A stretch of DNA of 54,895 nt from Zunongwangia pacifica (GTDB lineage Bacteria > Bacteroidota > Bacteroidia > Flavobacteriales > Flavobacteriaceae), in NCBI RefSeq assembly GCF_023499215.1, contig NZ_JAKHSK010000034.1:1-54895 (forward strand). The letters run 5' to 3'. Below are positions 44,364 to 53,767 of this stretch, piece by piece. Position 1 is the first letter of the stretch, and each line of letters starts with the position of its first letter. Both the position numbers and the translations under genes were made by a program. Under the pieces are notes generated by a model. That model had not been told where the DNA came from, searched no databases, and was given only the letters and a program-made list of their open reading frames with translations.

Positions 44364-45428
44364 TCAGGCGTTTTGATAAAATTCAAAGGCATCAAATATT
44401 ATATTATTTGGTACCTGGCAGTCAATTTCAGTTTCTCCTATGTCTTTAAGGAGTACAAAGTTTATTTTTCCGGCTTCATTTTTCTTATCATATTTCATTA
44501 AATCGATAATCGCATCAATATCTTCTTTAGAAAACTCGACCTTGCCATAAAGTTCTACAATACGTCTGGTGATATTATCAAGTTTTTCCGTAGGAAAATC
44601 TTTTAACTCCTTAGAAATATAAGTAGCCAGGATAATCCCCAAAGCTACGGCTTCTCCATGTAATAAAGTCTTCTTTTGGGTATGCGTTAAACAATACGAT
44701 TCTATAGCGTGCCCTAAAGTATGTCCGTAATTTAAGGTTTTGCGTAACCCGTTCTCATAAGGATCTTCGGAAACCACCTTTGCTTTAATCGCTACTGAAA
44801 CTCGTATAATATCATCCAGATCATTTAGGGTTAGTTCACTAAGTTTACCTACTTTTTCCCAGTAGGCCTCATCGGCAATCAGGCCATGTTTTAAGATTTC
44901 AGCTAAGCCACTTCGCATCTCTTCGGAAGGAAGTGTAGCCAGATAATCAGAATCTACAATCACCATTTCAGCATTCGAGATCACACCAATCTGATTTTTA
45001 AGATTCCCAAGATCCACGCCGGTTTTACCACCAACTGAAGCATCTACCATAGAAAGCAGGGTAGTAGGGACATTAATATAGGTAATACCGCGTTTAAAAG
45101 TTGAAGCTACAAATCCCCCAAGATCGGTAACCACGCCACCACCAAGATTAATCATTAAACTTTTACGATCGCCTTCAAGATCAGACATTGTTTGCCAAAC
45201 CCCCATGCAGGTATCCAGGTTTTTAAAAGGCTCGCCAGCTTCAATTTCTATAATTTCAATGGCGATTTCTGTTGTTATTTTAGGTAAAAATGCCGGTAAG
45301 CAAAGTTCGTGTGTATTTGTATCTACGAGAATAAATATCTTAGACGGTTTTTGTTCTAATAGATATTCGTTAATTTTTTGATATGCTTCTTCTTTATAAA
45401 AAACGGTTCCTTTTGCCGTGTTTGTCAT
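44364..45428 (-). CDS. aroB: 3-dehydroquinate synthase
   Basis: A 354-residue NAD- and metal-dependent enzyme that converts DAHP to 3-dehydroquinate, step two of the shikimate pathway. NAD-binding LGGGVVTDLGGFVASTFKRG (about 93-113), PTTLLSMVDASVGGKTGVDL (about 121-140), EILKHGLIAD and YGHTLGHAIES carry the metal and substrate residues. The length is standard. It is divergent from the proline dehydrogenase gene across 97 bases; aroC lies 2.4 kb away on the other strand. Confidence 0.96.
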   Translation of the reverse strand: MTNTAKGTVFYKEEAYQKINEYLLEQKPSKIFILVDTNTHELCLPAFLPKITTEIAIEIIEIEAGEPFKNLDTCMGVWQTMSDLEGDRKSLMINLGGGVVTDLGGFVASTFKRGITYINVPTTLLSMVDASVGGKTGVDLGNLKNQIGVISNAEMVIVDSDYLATLPSEEMRSGLAEILKHGLIADEAYWEKVGKLSELTLNDLDDIIRVSVAIKAKVVSEDPYENGLRKTLNYGHTLGHAIESYCLTHTQKKTLLHGEAVALGIILATYISKELKDFPTEKLDNITRRIVELYGKVEFSKEDIDAIIDLMKYDKKNEAGKINFVLLKDIGETEIDCQVPNNIIFDAFEFYQNA

Positions 45429-45497
45429 GATTTTTAATCTTTAAATCAGTTTCGAAAATAAGGAGAAAATATTAAATCGAAATCAATATTCAATAAT

Positions 45498-45505
45498 TAT
45501 ATTTG
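45498..45505 (+). promoter_or_regulatory. -7 box (TATATTTG) of the proline dehydrogenase gene
   Basis: TATATTTG fits TAnnTTTG and ends 20 bases before the ATG. Confidence 0.5.
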
Positions 45506-45525
45506 CGCTAATTAATGAGATCTCC

Positions 45526-46737
45526 ATGATTAGAAAAAAGATATTTAACGATACCAAAACGGCTTTTAAATTAAAATCAGATACAGAGTTAGATAGAGCG
45601 ATTTTTTTATTTAGTATGATGGGAAAGCCAACTTTAGTGAAATCTGGTATTGCACTTACCAAAATGTCTTTAAAATTGAATTTGCCCGTAGAAGGCCTAA
45701 TTAAAAAGACCATTTTTGAACAATTTGCCGGTGGGGAAACAATGGAGGACTGCAAGCCTACTATTAAAACCATGTACCAGGCCAAATTGCATAGTATTTT
45801 AGACTATTCGGTTGAAGGAAAAGAAACAGAAGAGCAGTTTGATGCCGCAGTGGCTAAAAAATTAGAGCTTATTAAGTTTGCAAAAGAAGAAAAAGAAATC
45901 CCTTTTGCTGTTTTTAAGCCCACTGGTGTAGGTAGGTTTGAAATTTGGGAAAAAATGACCGCCAAAGTCAGTTTATCTGACGATGAAAAAAAAGAGTGGG
46001 AAAATATCGAAAATCGGGTAGAAAAACTTTGTAAAACCGCTTACGATCTAAAAGTAAGATTATATGCCGATGGTGAAGAAACCTGGATGCAAACGGCAGC
46101 AGATGATTTAATGGAAGAAATGATGCGCAAATACAACAAAGACGAAGCACTCATTTTTAATACGTTACAATGTTATCGTTGGGATAGGATAGAATATCTT
46201 AAAGACCTGCATGAAAAAGGAAAGGCTGAAGGTTTTAAAATAGGGGCTAAAATTGTTCGTGGTGCCTATATGGAAAAAGAAAATGAACGCGCCAAGCGTT
46301 TAGGTTATCCTTCTCCTATTTGCGAAAGTAAAGAAGCTACCGATGTGAACTTTAATAGCGTTATGTCCTATTGTTTGGCTAATCTCGATGATATTTCTGT
46401 GTATATTGGTACCCATAACGAGGTAAGCAATTACCTGGCATTACAGATCATCGAGGATAAGGGTTATGCCATAAATCATCCACATATCTGGTTTAGTCAG
46501 TTGTTTGGGATGAGTGATAACTTAAGTTATAATTTAGCAAAGAAGGGCTATAATTCGGCTAAACTTGTTCCTTTTGGCCCCGTTAAGGATGTAGTGCCGT
46601 ATTTAATGCGTAGAGCACAGGAAAATTCTTCGGTAAAAGGGCAAACAGGTAGAGAACTTTCATTGTTATTAGAAGAACGAAAACGCAGAAAAGGCCAGGA
46701 AGCAAGACATCATCGCCAGGAAAAGGAAAGTTTCTAA
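45526..46737 (+). CDS. Proline dehydrogenase (monofunctional)
   Basis: A 403-residue FAD enzyme that oxidises proline to pyrroline-5-carboxylate. Typical stretches are FAVFKPTGVGRFEIW, VRLYADGEETWMQTAADDLM, NTLQCYRWDR, GAKIVRGAYMEKENERAKRLGYPSPIC and the C-terminal YLMRRAQENSSV (the RRxxEN substrate-binding motif). It lacks the P5C dehydrogenase domain of long PutA proteins, as expected for Bacteroidota. It has its own promoter and ends facing an LpxH-like gene. Confidence 0.94.
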   Translation: MIRKKIFNDTKTAFKLKSDTELDRAIFLFSMMGKPTLVKSGIALTKMSLKLNLPVEGLIKKTIFEQFAGGETMEDCKPTIKTMYQAKLHSILDYSVEGKETEEQFDAAVAKKLELIKFAKEEKEIPFAVFKPTGVGRFEIWEKMTAKVSLSDDEKKEWENIENRVEKLCKTAYDLKVRLYADGEETWMQTAADDLMEEMMRKYNKDEALIFNTLQCYRWDRIEYLKDLHEKGKAEGFKIGAKIVRGAYMEKENERAKRLGYPSPICESKEATDVNFNSVMSYCLANLDDISVYIGTHNEVSNYLALQIIEDKGYAINHPHIWFSQLFGMSDNLSYNLAKKGYNSAKLVPFGPVKDVVPYLMRRAQENSSVKGQTGRELSLLLEERKRRKGQEARHHRQEKESF

Positions 46738-46787
46738 TCTCTCATTAAAGAGGTTAATTCCATGGTTCCGTTATTGGCATTTATATT

Positions 46788-47603
46788 TTACCTTGACTTA
46801 CTACGTTTTAGCACGGTGATGGCGGTGAGTAACTGCGGCTCTTTAATTTGTTTCATATTAAGTTCTGGAAACCTGATAAGTTCCCAGCGTTTATTATGAT
46901 ATTCCAAAGCGGTTAGATTTTCGATCCAGTCGCCGGAATTTAGATATAAACACGTCCCTTTTTTATTGGTTTTTCTTACAATTCTGGGCTGGTGAATATG
47001 CCCGCATACCACGTATTTATAGCCATTTTCTATAGCAAGATCGGTTGCGGTTTTCTCAAAATCATCTATAAACTTAATAGCACCCTTAACCTTATTTTTA
47101 ATCTTTTTAGAAAGAGAATATTTTTTTCTCCCCATTCTTACTAAGCACCAGTTTAAAAACCGGTTAATCAAAATTAAAAAATCATAGCCCCAACCACCAA
47201 GTTTTGCGATCCATTTAGCGTTTTGTATCGAAACGTCGAAAACATCCCCGTGAAAAAACCAGGCTTTTTTACCATCGAGCTCTAAAACAAGTTTATCTAC
47301 AATTGAAAACGAGCCCATAAAAGTTTCACTAAACTTTCTAAGCATTTCGTCGTGGTTTCCCGTAATATAAATTACTTCAGTCCCGCTGGTACTTAAATCG
47401 ATAATTTTTTTGATGACTTCCAGATGGGATTTAGGAAAATAACTTTTTCTAAATTGCCAGATATCGATAAAATCACCATTCAGGATTATTTTCTCAGGTG
47501 CTACGCTATCAAGATATAGCAATAATTCTTTTGCGTGACATCCAAATGTCCCTAAATGAACATCTGAAATCACTAACAAATCAATTTTTCGCTTACTTCC
47601 CAA
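46788..47603 (-). CDS. UDP-2,3-diacylglucosamine diphosphatase-like metallophosphoesterase (LpxH type)
   Basis: A 271-residue calcineurin-like phosphoesterase. Metal motifs are SDVHLG (about 13-18), NGDFID (42-47), TGNHDE (80-85), FFHGDVFD (116-123) and GHIHQPRI (about 197-204). The pattern with IDIWQFRKSYFPKSH resembles the LpxH group, which makes lipid X in lipid A synthesis, and fits an LPS-producing bacterium. The start is TTG (47601-47603); no in-frame ATG was found upstream. An LpxH paralogue with another phosphatase role is the main alternative. Confidence 0.82.
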   Translation of the reverse strand: MGSKRKIDLLVISDVHLGTFGCHAKELLLYLDSVAPEKIILNGDFIDIWQFRKSYFPKSHLEVIKKIIDLSTSGTEVIYITGNHDEMLRKFSETFMGSFSIVDKLVLELDGKKAWFFHGDVFDVSIQNAKWIAKLGGWGYDFLILINRFLNWCLVRMGRKKYSLSKKIKNKVKGAIKFIDDFEKTATDLAIENGYKYVVCGHIHQPRIVRKTNKKGTCLYLNSGDWIENLTALEYHNKRWELIRFPELNMKQIKEPQLLTAITVLKRSKSR

Positions 47604-47837
47604 TATAGTCTTCTTTTTTGCAAAGAAATGCTGTTTTTTAAAAAATCATATTAAGATGATTTTAAGCAATCTTCAATTAATTGTTATTCTGGTCAGTTAA
47701 TTTTAAAATGGGAGAATAGTGAAGGTTTCCATTAAAATTTTCAAAACAAAAATTAAAGTTTAGGCAGATATCCCGCATTTTCTACTATAAATGAAATGTT
47801 TTACTAAAATCAATTTTTAATTTATAGGCTAAAAAAT

Positions 47838-47845
47838 TACATTTG
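47838..47845 (+). promoter_or_regulatory. -7 box (TACATTTG) of aroC
   Basis: TACATTTG fits TAnnTTTG. The in-frame TTG at 47843 overlaps it, which supports the ATG at 47861 as the true start. Confidence 0.55.
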
Positions 47846-47860
47846 TTCAAAATCGATCAA

Positions 47861-48928
47861 ATGGCAGGAAATTCCTTCGGAAAACTTTTTAAACTCACCA
47901 CTTTTGGTGAATCACATGGGCCGGCAATTGGTGGGATCATCGATGGATGCCCGGCAGGATTACAACTAGACTTTGAAGCAATTCAGGAAGAATTAAACCG
48001 AAGAAAACCCGGCCAGTCTGCTATTGTTACACAGCGGAAAGAACCGGATACGGTAGAATTCTACTCCGGTATTTTTGAAGGCAAGACTACAGGGACACCT
48101 ATTGGTTTTGTAATTCATAACGCCAATCAAAAATCAAAAGATTATTCTCACATAAAAGATACCTATCGTCCTTCGCATGCCGATTATACCTATGATGAAA
48201 AATATGGCGTACGGGATTATCGCGGTGGTGGCCGTAGTTCGGCCAGGGAAACAGCGAGCAGGGTAGTAGCAGGTGCTATTGCAAAGCAGATGCTTAAAGC
48301 GGTTAAAATTACAGCTTATGTAGATTCTGTAGGGAAGATTTTCCTGGATAAGCCGCATTATGAAGTAGATTTTTCGTTAATTGAAACCAATCCGGTACGT
48401 TGCCCGGATAAAGCAAAAGCTGAAGAAATGGAAGCTTATATTAAGCAAATCAGATCTGAAGGCGATACCGTTGGAGGTACGGTGCGTTGCGTGATTAGCG
48501 GTGTCCCTAAAGGATTGGGCGAACCGGTTTTTGATAAACTGCATGCCGAATTAGGAAAGGCCATGCTCTCTATAAATGCTGTAAAAGGCTTTGAATATGG
48601 TAGTGGTTTTGAAGGTACTAAAATGAAAGGAAGTGAACACAACGACCTTTTTAATGAAGATGGTACTACAAAAACCAACTTAAGTGGAGGTATACAGGGC
48701 GGAATTTCAAACGGAATGGATATTTATTTTAATGTCGCTTTTAAACCTGTAGCTACGATTATGCAAAAACAAGATACTATTAATAAAGACGGAGAAATTA
48801 TTGAAATGCAGGGGAAAGGTCGCCATGATCCATGTGTAGTTCCAAGAGCGGTACCCATTGTAGAAGCCATGGCCGCACTTACCATAGCCGATTTTTTCCT
48901 TCAGGATAAATCTTCTAAACTAGAATAA
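47861..48928 (+). CDS. aroC: Chorismate synthase
   Basis: A 355-residue enzyme, the last step of the shikimate pathway, which uses reduced FMN to make chorismate from EPSP. Signatures are [31 protein letters not shown] at the N-terminus, [32 protein letters not shown] with [18 protein letters not shown], and the C-terminal [18 protein letters not shown]. The ATG at 47861 gives the usual MAGNSFG start. It lies 21 bases before the symporter gene on the same strand. Confidence 0.97.
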   Translation: MAGNSFGKLFKLTTFGESHGPAIGGIIDGCPAGLQLDFEAIQEELNRRKPGQSAIVTQRKEPDTVEFYSGIFEGKTTGTPIGFVIHNANQKSKDYSHIKDTYRPSHADYTYDEKYGVRDYRGGGRSSARETASRVVAGAIAKQMLKAVKITAYVDSVGKIFLDKPHYEVDFSLIETNPVRCPDKAKAEEMEAYIKQIRSEGDTVGGTVRCVISGVPKGLGEPVFDKLHAELGKAMLSINAVKGFEYGSGFEGTKMKGSEHNDLFNEDGTTKTNLSGGIQGGISNGMDIYFNVAFKPVATIMQKQDTINKDGEIIEMQGKGRHDPCVVPRAVPIVEAMAALTIADFFLQDKSSKLE

Positions 48929-48949
48929 AACAATACAGAAAATCACACT

Positions 48950-50260
48950 ATGAAGAAATTAGCGCTGCATTGGCAGATTTTACTAGGAATGTTTGCTGGA
49001 GTTGTTTTTGCCCTGATCATGACCAATTTTAGCTGGGGAGCAGAATTTGTTAGTGATTGGATAAAACCATTTGGGAACATTTTTATTAATGCCTTAAAAC
49101 TTATTGCAGTTCCGCTAATTTTAGCCTCTTTGATTAAAGGGATTTCAGATTTAAAAGATATCTCCAAATTATCTAAAATGGGCTTTCGTACCATTGGGAT
49201 TTATATTGCCACCACCATTATTGCGGTTAGTATAGGTCTGGTGATGGTAAACCTTATTAATCCCGGCGGAACGATTGAGGAAGATACCAGACAGGAATTA
49301 ATTACCAGTTACGAAGGTGATGCCGTAGGCGTACAGGCTAATGCCGCTAAACAAAAAGAAGCAGGCCCTTTACAGGCTTTGGAAGATTTGGTACCCGGTA
49401 ACATCTTTGCCGCAGCAAGTGATAACGGAAATATGCTTCAGGTGATTTTCTTTGCTATTTTCTTTGGGATTGGTTTAATATTAATCAATGAAGAAACTGC
49501 AAAACCGGTTAAAGATTTCTTTGATGGATTTAACGAGGTGATCCTAAAATTAATTGATTTAATCATGCTTTTTGCGCCTTTTGGTGTTTTTGCTTTACTA
49601 GCCGCATTGGTTGTAGAATCGCCGAGTACAGATCTTTTTGCTGCCCTGGCCATGTACGCGTTAACCGTGTTGATTGGTTTGGTATTAATGATTGGCGTAT
49701 ATATTCTTCTGGTTTGGGTTTTCACTAAAAACAAACCATCCTTTTTTATCAACGGAATTGCTCCTGCGCAACTATTGGCATTTTCTACAAGTTCTAGTGC
49801 TGCCACTTTGCCGGTAACGATGGAGAGGGTAGAAGAACACATGGGGGTACATAAAGAAGTGACCAGTTTTGTGTTACCCATTGGAGCCACAATTAATATG
49901 GATGGTACTAGCTTATATCAGGCAGTTGCAGCAGTTTTTATCGCGCAGGCTTTTGGTATCGATTTAAGTATAGGCGCGCAATTAGGGATTATCGCTACAG
50001 CAACACTTGCTTCAATAGGTTCGGCCGCCGTACCGGGAGCAGGGATGGTAATGCTGGTAATTGTTTTAGCGCAAGCGGGAATTCCGGAAGCTGGTTTAGC
50101 CCTTATCTTCGCCATAGACCGACCATTAGATATGTGCAGAACTACGGTAAATGTTACCGGAGATGCAGCCGTTTCTGTGATGGTTGCAAAATCTGTAGGC
50201 ATGATGGGACCACCAAACGTTAAAGAATGGGACGAAGAATATTCGAAAAAGAAGCATTAA
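48950..50260 (+). CDS. Dicarboxylate/amino acid:cation symporter (DAACS family)
   Basis: A 436-residue transporter of the GltP/DctA family, driven by sodium or protons. The first hairpin motif AFSTSSSAATLPVTMERVEEHMGV (about 280-303), the NMDGTSLYQ motif (about 321-329) and AVPGAGMVMLVIVL (about 362-375) are present, with roughly eight membrane helices. DRPLDMCRTTVNVTGDA in the last helix contains the residues that contact glutamate, aspartate or C4-dicarboxylates. A specific substrate cannot be chosen. It follows aroC closely and ends just before a long heptad repeat tract. Confidence 0.93.
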   Translation: MKKLALHWQILLGMFAGVVFALIMTNFSWGAEFVSDWIKPFGNIFINALKLIAVPLILASLIKGISDLKDISKLSKMGFRTIGIYIATTIIAVSIGLVMVNLINPGGTIEEDTRQELITSYEGDAVGVQANAAKQKEAGPLQALEDLVPGNIFAAASDNGNMLQVIFFAIFFGIGLILINEETAKPVKDFFDGFNEVILKLIDLIMLFAPFGVFALLAALVVESPSTDLFAALAMYALTVLIGLVLMIGVYILLVWVFTKNKPSFFINGIAPAQLLAFSTSSSAATLPVTMERVEEHMGVHKEVTSFVLPIGATINMDGTSLYQAVAAVFIAQAFGIDLSIGAQLGIIATATLASIGSAAVPGAGMVMLVIVLAQAGIPEAGLALIFAIDRPLDMCRTTVNVTGDAAVSVMVAKSVGMMGPPNVKEWDEEYSKKKH

Positions 50261-50270
50261 AAAATGATTC

Positions 50271-50422
50271 CAAGTTAAAAGTAGTTCAAGGTTATAAAGT
50301 TAAAAGTTTTCAATATTCCGAAATTTAGTCTTTCTTCCCGGTTCTTGATTCTTTCAGAGTATAAAGTCTAAAAGTTCAAAGTATTTAGGTTTTAAATTCA
50401 AGGTTTAAAATTTAAAGTTCAA
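50271..50422. repeat. Heptad-like repeat tract downstream of the symporter gene
   Basis: Degenerate AAGTTNA/AAAGTTC units, for example AAGTTAAAAGTAGTTCAAGG, AAAGTCTAAAAGTTCAAAG and AAATTTAAAGTTCAA, surround a TTCTTGATTCTT segment. The tract begins 11 bases after the symporter stop. The remainder of the gap 50261-50588 shows no gene. Confidence 0.5.
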
Positions 50423-50588
50423 TAAAAACACTTGATAAGAGTTGCTCTTTTTTCCTGGCACGGCACATTGCTAATTGTAAACAGATTTCTCAATTACGCT
50501 AAGCTAAGGCCTAATGTATTGTTATACTAATCCATTCTTTTTAAACGATGGATAAAGCAATTATAAGTTTACGATAAGAAGTTTTACA

Positions 50589-51101
50589 TCAACCTTTTCT
50601 TATTTTAAATCTCAAATCGCTTTTTACTTTTAGTCCTTCATGAAAAGTTTTTATAAAATCTAACTTAAGTTCATAATCAATATTGTAGGCTAAAAGTATG
50701 GAGTCAACTTTAGATTTATTGGCTTCAGCAATACTTAGATTATTTCTATAATTATTCAAAGCACCCCATCCCATTCCCAATAATGTTATTGCAATTGCAG
50801 CGATTATAATAGGGACTACATAAGTCATAACGGAGAAGTATTTTAAATAGTCCAGGAAAAAATAATCTAAATAGAATAGTGCAATAGCAAAAATATTAAA
50901 CAGAATAAAATAGCTATATACCCACCATTTATTTTTCAATACTTTCTGAAATTCTGCATTGGTATCAACGATTTTTCGTCCTCTTTTCTCTCCAAATTCG
51001 ATTTTATGGCAAGTATCTGTAAAACTCGGTTTATCTCCGATTAATCCGCAAATATTTCCCTTTTTAAAACTTATATCTTGATATTCGCAAAGTTCGCAAT
51101 G
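50589..51101 (-). CDS. Membrane protein with N-terminal four-Cys domain and disrupted or unclear start
   Basis: The frame is open for 170 codons. The only standard start inside it is a TTG at 50939, giving a 116-residue two-helix membrane protein (segments about 8-30 and 36-58 of that form). The upstream 54 codons are coding-like and contain HCELCEYQDISFKKG, NICGLIG and FTDTCHKIEF, a CxxC...C...C pattern like small zinc-binding N-terminal domains of Bacteroidota. Just upstream, a minus-strand ATG (51114-51116) is in frame but separated by a TAG (51102-51104). So either the gene has acquired a nonsense mutation or it uses an unusual start. The function is unknown. Confidence 0.6.
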   Translation of the reverse strand, partial: HCELCEYQDISFKKGNICGLIGDKPSFTDTCHKIEFGEKRGRKIVDTNAEFQKVLKNKWWVYSYFILFNIFAIALFYLDYFFLDYLKYFSVMTYVVPIIIAAIAITLLGMGWGALNNYRNNLSIAEANKSKVDSILLAYNIDYELKLDFIKTFHEGLKVKSDLRFKIRKG

Positions 51102-51147
51102 CTAATGAGGCTCCATGAATATATTTTTTAGAGGATAAGGTATAAAA

Positions 51148-51561
51148 TTAATCCAAGAATTTTGCTTTAAGCTGTGGTGTTGGGATCATACAACTTTCTT
51201 TTTTACCAAACCATTTATATCGATTGTTAGCAATACCTTTGTATGCTGCATCTCGAAGTCCTTTTGGTAAAAATTTGAAGATTTTTAAGCTTTTATAAAT
51301 CCCATTAAGATCTTTAGCGATTTCTAAGGCTGCATCAGATTTTTCATACCAGGCAATACCCGGTTTAATAAGAATAATCGAATCTAAATAATTAGGATCG
51401 ATATTACGTTCTTCAAGAAGTTTTCGGCCAACTTCGCTTTGTAAGGAGGCAAAGCGAAATTGGTCGTTTTTATCATGTTTTATAATAAATATCACAGCGT
51501 CATTACAAAGATTGCAAACGCCATCAAAAAGCACGATTTTCTTATTTTCAGGAATATTCAT
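51148..51561 (-). CDS. Thiol-disulfide oxidoreductase DCC family protein
   Basis: A 137-residue thioredoxin-like protein of the DUF393/DCC family. The signature DGVCNLCNDAVIFIIKHD (about 14-31) provides the CxxC and the DxxCxxC form that names the family; FRFASLQSEVGRKLL follows. The role is unknown beyond probable redox activity. Its ATG overlaps the mutS2 stop (TAATG), indicating translational coupling. Confidence 0.9.
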   Translation of the reverse strand: MNIPENKKIVLFDGVCNLCNDAVIFIIKHDKNDQFRFASLQSEVGRKLLEERNIDPNYLDSIILIKPGIAWYEKSDAALEIAKDLNGIYKSLKIFKFLPKGLRDAAYKGIANNRYKWFGKKESCMIPTPQLKAKFLD

Positions 51562-53747
51562 TATGATTTTTTCATGGCCTGTACCAGCTCTAATTTTTCA
51601 ATATCCACCTGTGTAGTGAACATTCCGTAATTCACCGTTGCTTTTCCTTTTTCAATTTTATCGAGGGTTCCTACGCTTCGACTGTCTTCCAAACGTACAC
51701 GATCACCAAGTTTTACTTTAGCTTTAGGTTTATTTGCTTCCTTTTGAGCCGCTATTTCTTCCTTCTTTTTCTCTTCTTTTTTCTTTTGTCGAATTACTTC
51801 AACTTTCTTTTCAGCTTCAACTTTTATTTTTTCTTCCCGCGCTTTTTCCGCTTTTCGCTGTTTGGCGTTTTGTTTTTTACGTTTCGAGTTCTCTATTGCT
51901 ACCACCTTCAGAAATTCGCCAATAAGCTCCTTTTTGTTATTATTGGTAAAGAATTTTTCGCTGATATCATTTACTTTTTGGCCTAAATAGATCATACGCT
52001 GATTGGTATCAAAAAGCTCCTGATAATCTTCTAATTTCTGCTGAATGCGGGAATTTGTTTCTTCAAGCTTATCTTTCTGTACCGCAGCTTTTTGTTCTTT
52101 TTGCTTTAAAGAATCGGTTGTTTTCTGAAGCTTACTGCGTTCCTGCTGAAGTTTAGCAATACTACGATCAAACCGTATCTTACCACGCTCTACTTTTTTC
52201 TTGGAACGGTTAATCAGGCTATAGGGGATTCCGTTTTTTTGCGCTACTTCAAAAGTAAATGAACTCCCGGCTTCCCCAACCCGAAGTTTGAACATGGGTT
52301 CTAAACTTCTGGAATCAAATAGCATGTTTGCATTGCTCATATTGGGCAATTCGCTCGCTAATTTCTTCAGGTTGGCGTAGTGTGTAGTTAAGATCCCAAA
52401 ACTTTCTTTTTCGTAAAACACTTCAAGAAAAGTTTCAGCTAAAGCACCGCCCAGCTCCGGGTCACTACCGGTACCAAATTCGTCGATTAAGAACAGCGTT
52501 TTATCATCGCATTTCCGAAGAAAATAATTCATATTCTTTAGTCGGTACGAATAGGTACTTAAATGATTTTCGATCGACTGGTTATCGCCAATATCGGTTA
52601 GAATCCTATTGAAAAAAGAAACCCTGCTGAACTCGTGAACCGGAATTAATATTCCGCTCTGTAACATTAATTGCAATAAGCCCACTGTTTTTAACGTGAT
52701 ACTTTTCCCGCCAGCGTTGGGGCCTGAGATCACTACAATACGGTTATCCTTACTTAAATCGATATCCTGGGGATAGGTTTTTGCTCCTTTTTTATTGTTA
52801 CTAATAAGCAATAACGGGTGATAGGCTTCTTTAAGCTGAATTTCCTGATCTGTTGTAATGGTTGGCAGTAAACCATTGATCTTTTCGGCATATTTGGCCT
52901 TTGCCGCGATTACATCGATCTTGGTCAGTAATTTTTGATACTCAATTAAAAGTGGTCTAAATGGTCGAACAAACTCGGTTAATTCCTTTAAAATTCGGTT
53001 GACTTCCTCTTTTTCTTCATACTGAAGGTTATTAAGCTCCCGGGTATACCGAAAAGTAGATTCTGGCTGGATAAAAACAATGCTTCCAGTTTTAGAACTT
53101 CCCATAATTCCGCCTTTCACCTTACGGCGATACATGGCTTTTACGGCAAGTACCCTAACATTTTCTACGACACTTTCTCTAATTTCATCAAGATAACCGT
53201 AAGAAGAATACGTGCTTAAAGCACTGTTGAAACTACCATTAATCTGTCCTTTAACCGAATTTATTTGGCGCCTAAGACTTTGTAAAAGGGGAGAAGCATC
53301 ATCTTTAATTTCACCAAAACGATCTACAATTTTATTGATCTGATCGATGAGTACTGTGGTATATTCAACTTCAGCAACCGTTTGGTGCAAATTTGGATAA
53401 ATCTGCTGAAATTTATTAAAATACCGAATCTGGGTATTTACAGTTTCCGATAACCCCGCAATTTTCCTAAAGCCCGAAACTTCCAGAATGGTTTCTTCAA
53501 TATTCAATAATTTAAGCTCATTATTGATTTGATCGAACCCGTGATTGGGAATTGGACTTTCCTGTAGTTTAGAACTTACATATTCATTGGTTTGATGTAA
53601 TCCAAAATAGGTTTTTTTATAGGTTTTATAAGGTGTAATCTCTAAAGCTTTAGCTTTTCCGGGATCTGTCACACATAATTCGCTTATTTGTTCTCTTACT
53701 ACCGGAAACTCTAAATCTGCAAGGCTTTTTTCTGTAATCTTTATCAT
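51561..53747 (-). CDS. MutS2-like protein without Smr domain
   Basis: A 728-residue ABC-type ATPase of the MutS2 family. Residues 1-285 are the lever/clamp-like helices. Walker A GPNAGGKS is at 342-349, followed by FFNRILTDIGDNQSIENHLSTYS, LFLIDEFGTGSDP (Walker B) and THYANLKKLA. A long charged coiled coil (about 500-680) follows. A short beta domain VKLGDRVRLEDSRSVGTL ... NYGMFTTQVDIEKLELV ends the protein. The C-terminal Smr nuclease domain found in classical MutS2 is absent. MutS2 proteins act on recombination intermediates or collided ribosomes rather than in mismatch repair. The start is the ATG at 53747, not the TTG two codons upstream. Confidence 0.9.
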   Translation of the reverse strand: MIKITEKSLADLEFPVVREQISELCVTDPGKAKALEITPYKTYKKTYFGLHQTNEYVSSKLQESPIPNHGFDQINNELKLLNIEETILEVSGFRKIAGLSETVNTQIRYFNKFQQIYPNLHQTVAEVEYTTVLIDQINKIVDRFGEIKDDASPLLQSLRRQINSVKGQINGSFNSALSTYSSYGYLDEIRESVVENVRVLAVKAMYRRKVKGGIMGSSKTGSIVFIQPESTFRYTRELNNLQYEEKEEVNRILKELTEFVRPFRPLLIEYQKLLTKIDVIAAKAKYAEKINGLLPTITTDQEIQLKEAYHPLLLISNNKKGAKTYPQDIDLSKDNRIVVISGPNAGGKSITLKTVGLLQLMLQSGILIPVHEFSRVSFFNRILTDIGDNQSIENHLSTYSYRLKNMNYFLRKCDDKTLFLIDEFGTGSDPELGGALAETFLEVFYEKESFGILTTHYANLKKLASELPNMSNANMLFDSRSLEPMFKLRVGEAGSSFTFEVAQKNGIPYSLINRSKKKVERGKIRFDRSIAKLQQERSKLQKTTDSLKQKEQKAAVQKDKLEETNSRIQQKLEDYQELFDTNQRMIYLGQKVNDISEKFFTNNNKKELIGEFLKVVAIENSKRKKQNAKQRKAEKAREEKIKVEAEKKVEVIRQKKKEEKKKEEIAAQKEANKPKAKVKLGDRVRLEDSRSVGTLDKIEKGKATVNYGMFTTQVDIEKLELVQAMKKS

Positions 53748-53754
53748 AGACAAT

Positions 53755-53767
53755 CCCTCATGGAGGG
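53755..53767 (-). promoter_or_regulatory. Hairpin in the mutS2 leader
   Basis: CCCTC-ATG-GAGGG forms a 5-bp stem with a 3-base loop, 8 bases upstream of the mutS2 ATG. It could affect ribosome access; it has no T run. Confidence 0.3.

Noticed and set aside
51734-51986. Phe/Leu-rich plus-strand frames opposite mutS2
   Set aside because: They are the antisense of the Lys/Glu-rich coiled coil of mutS2, which always produces long open hydrophobic frames.
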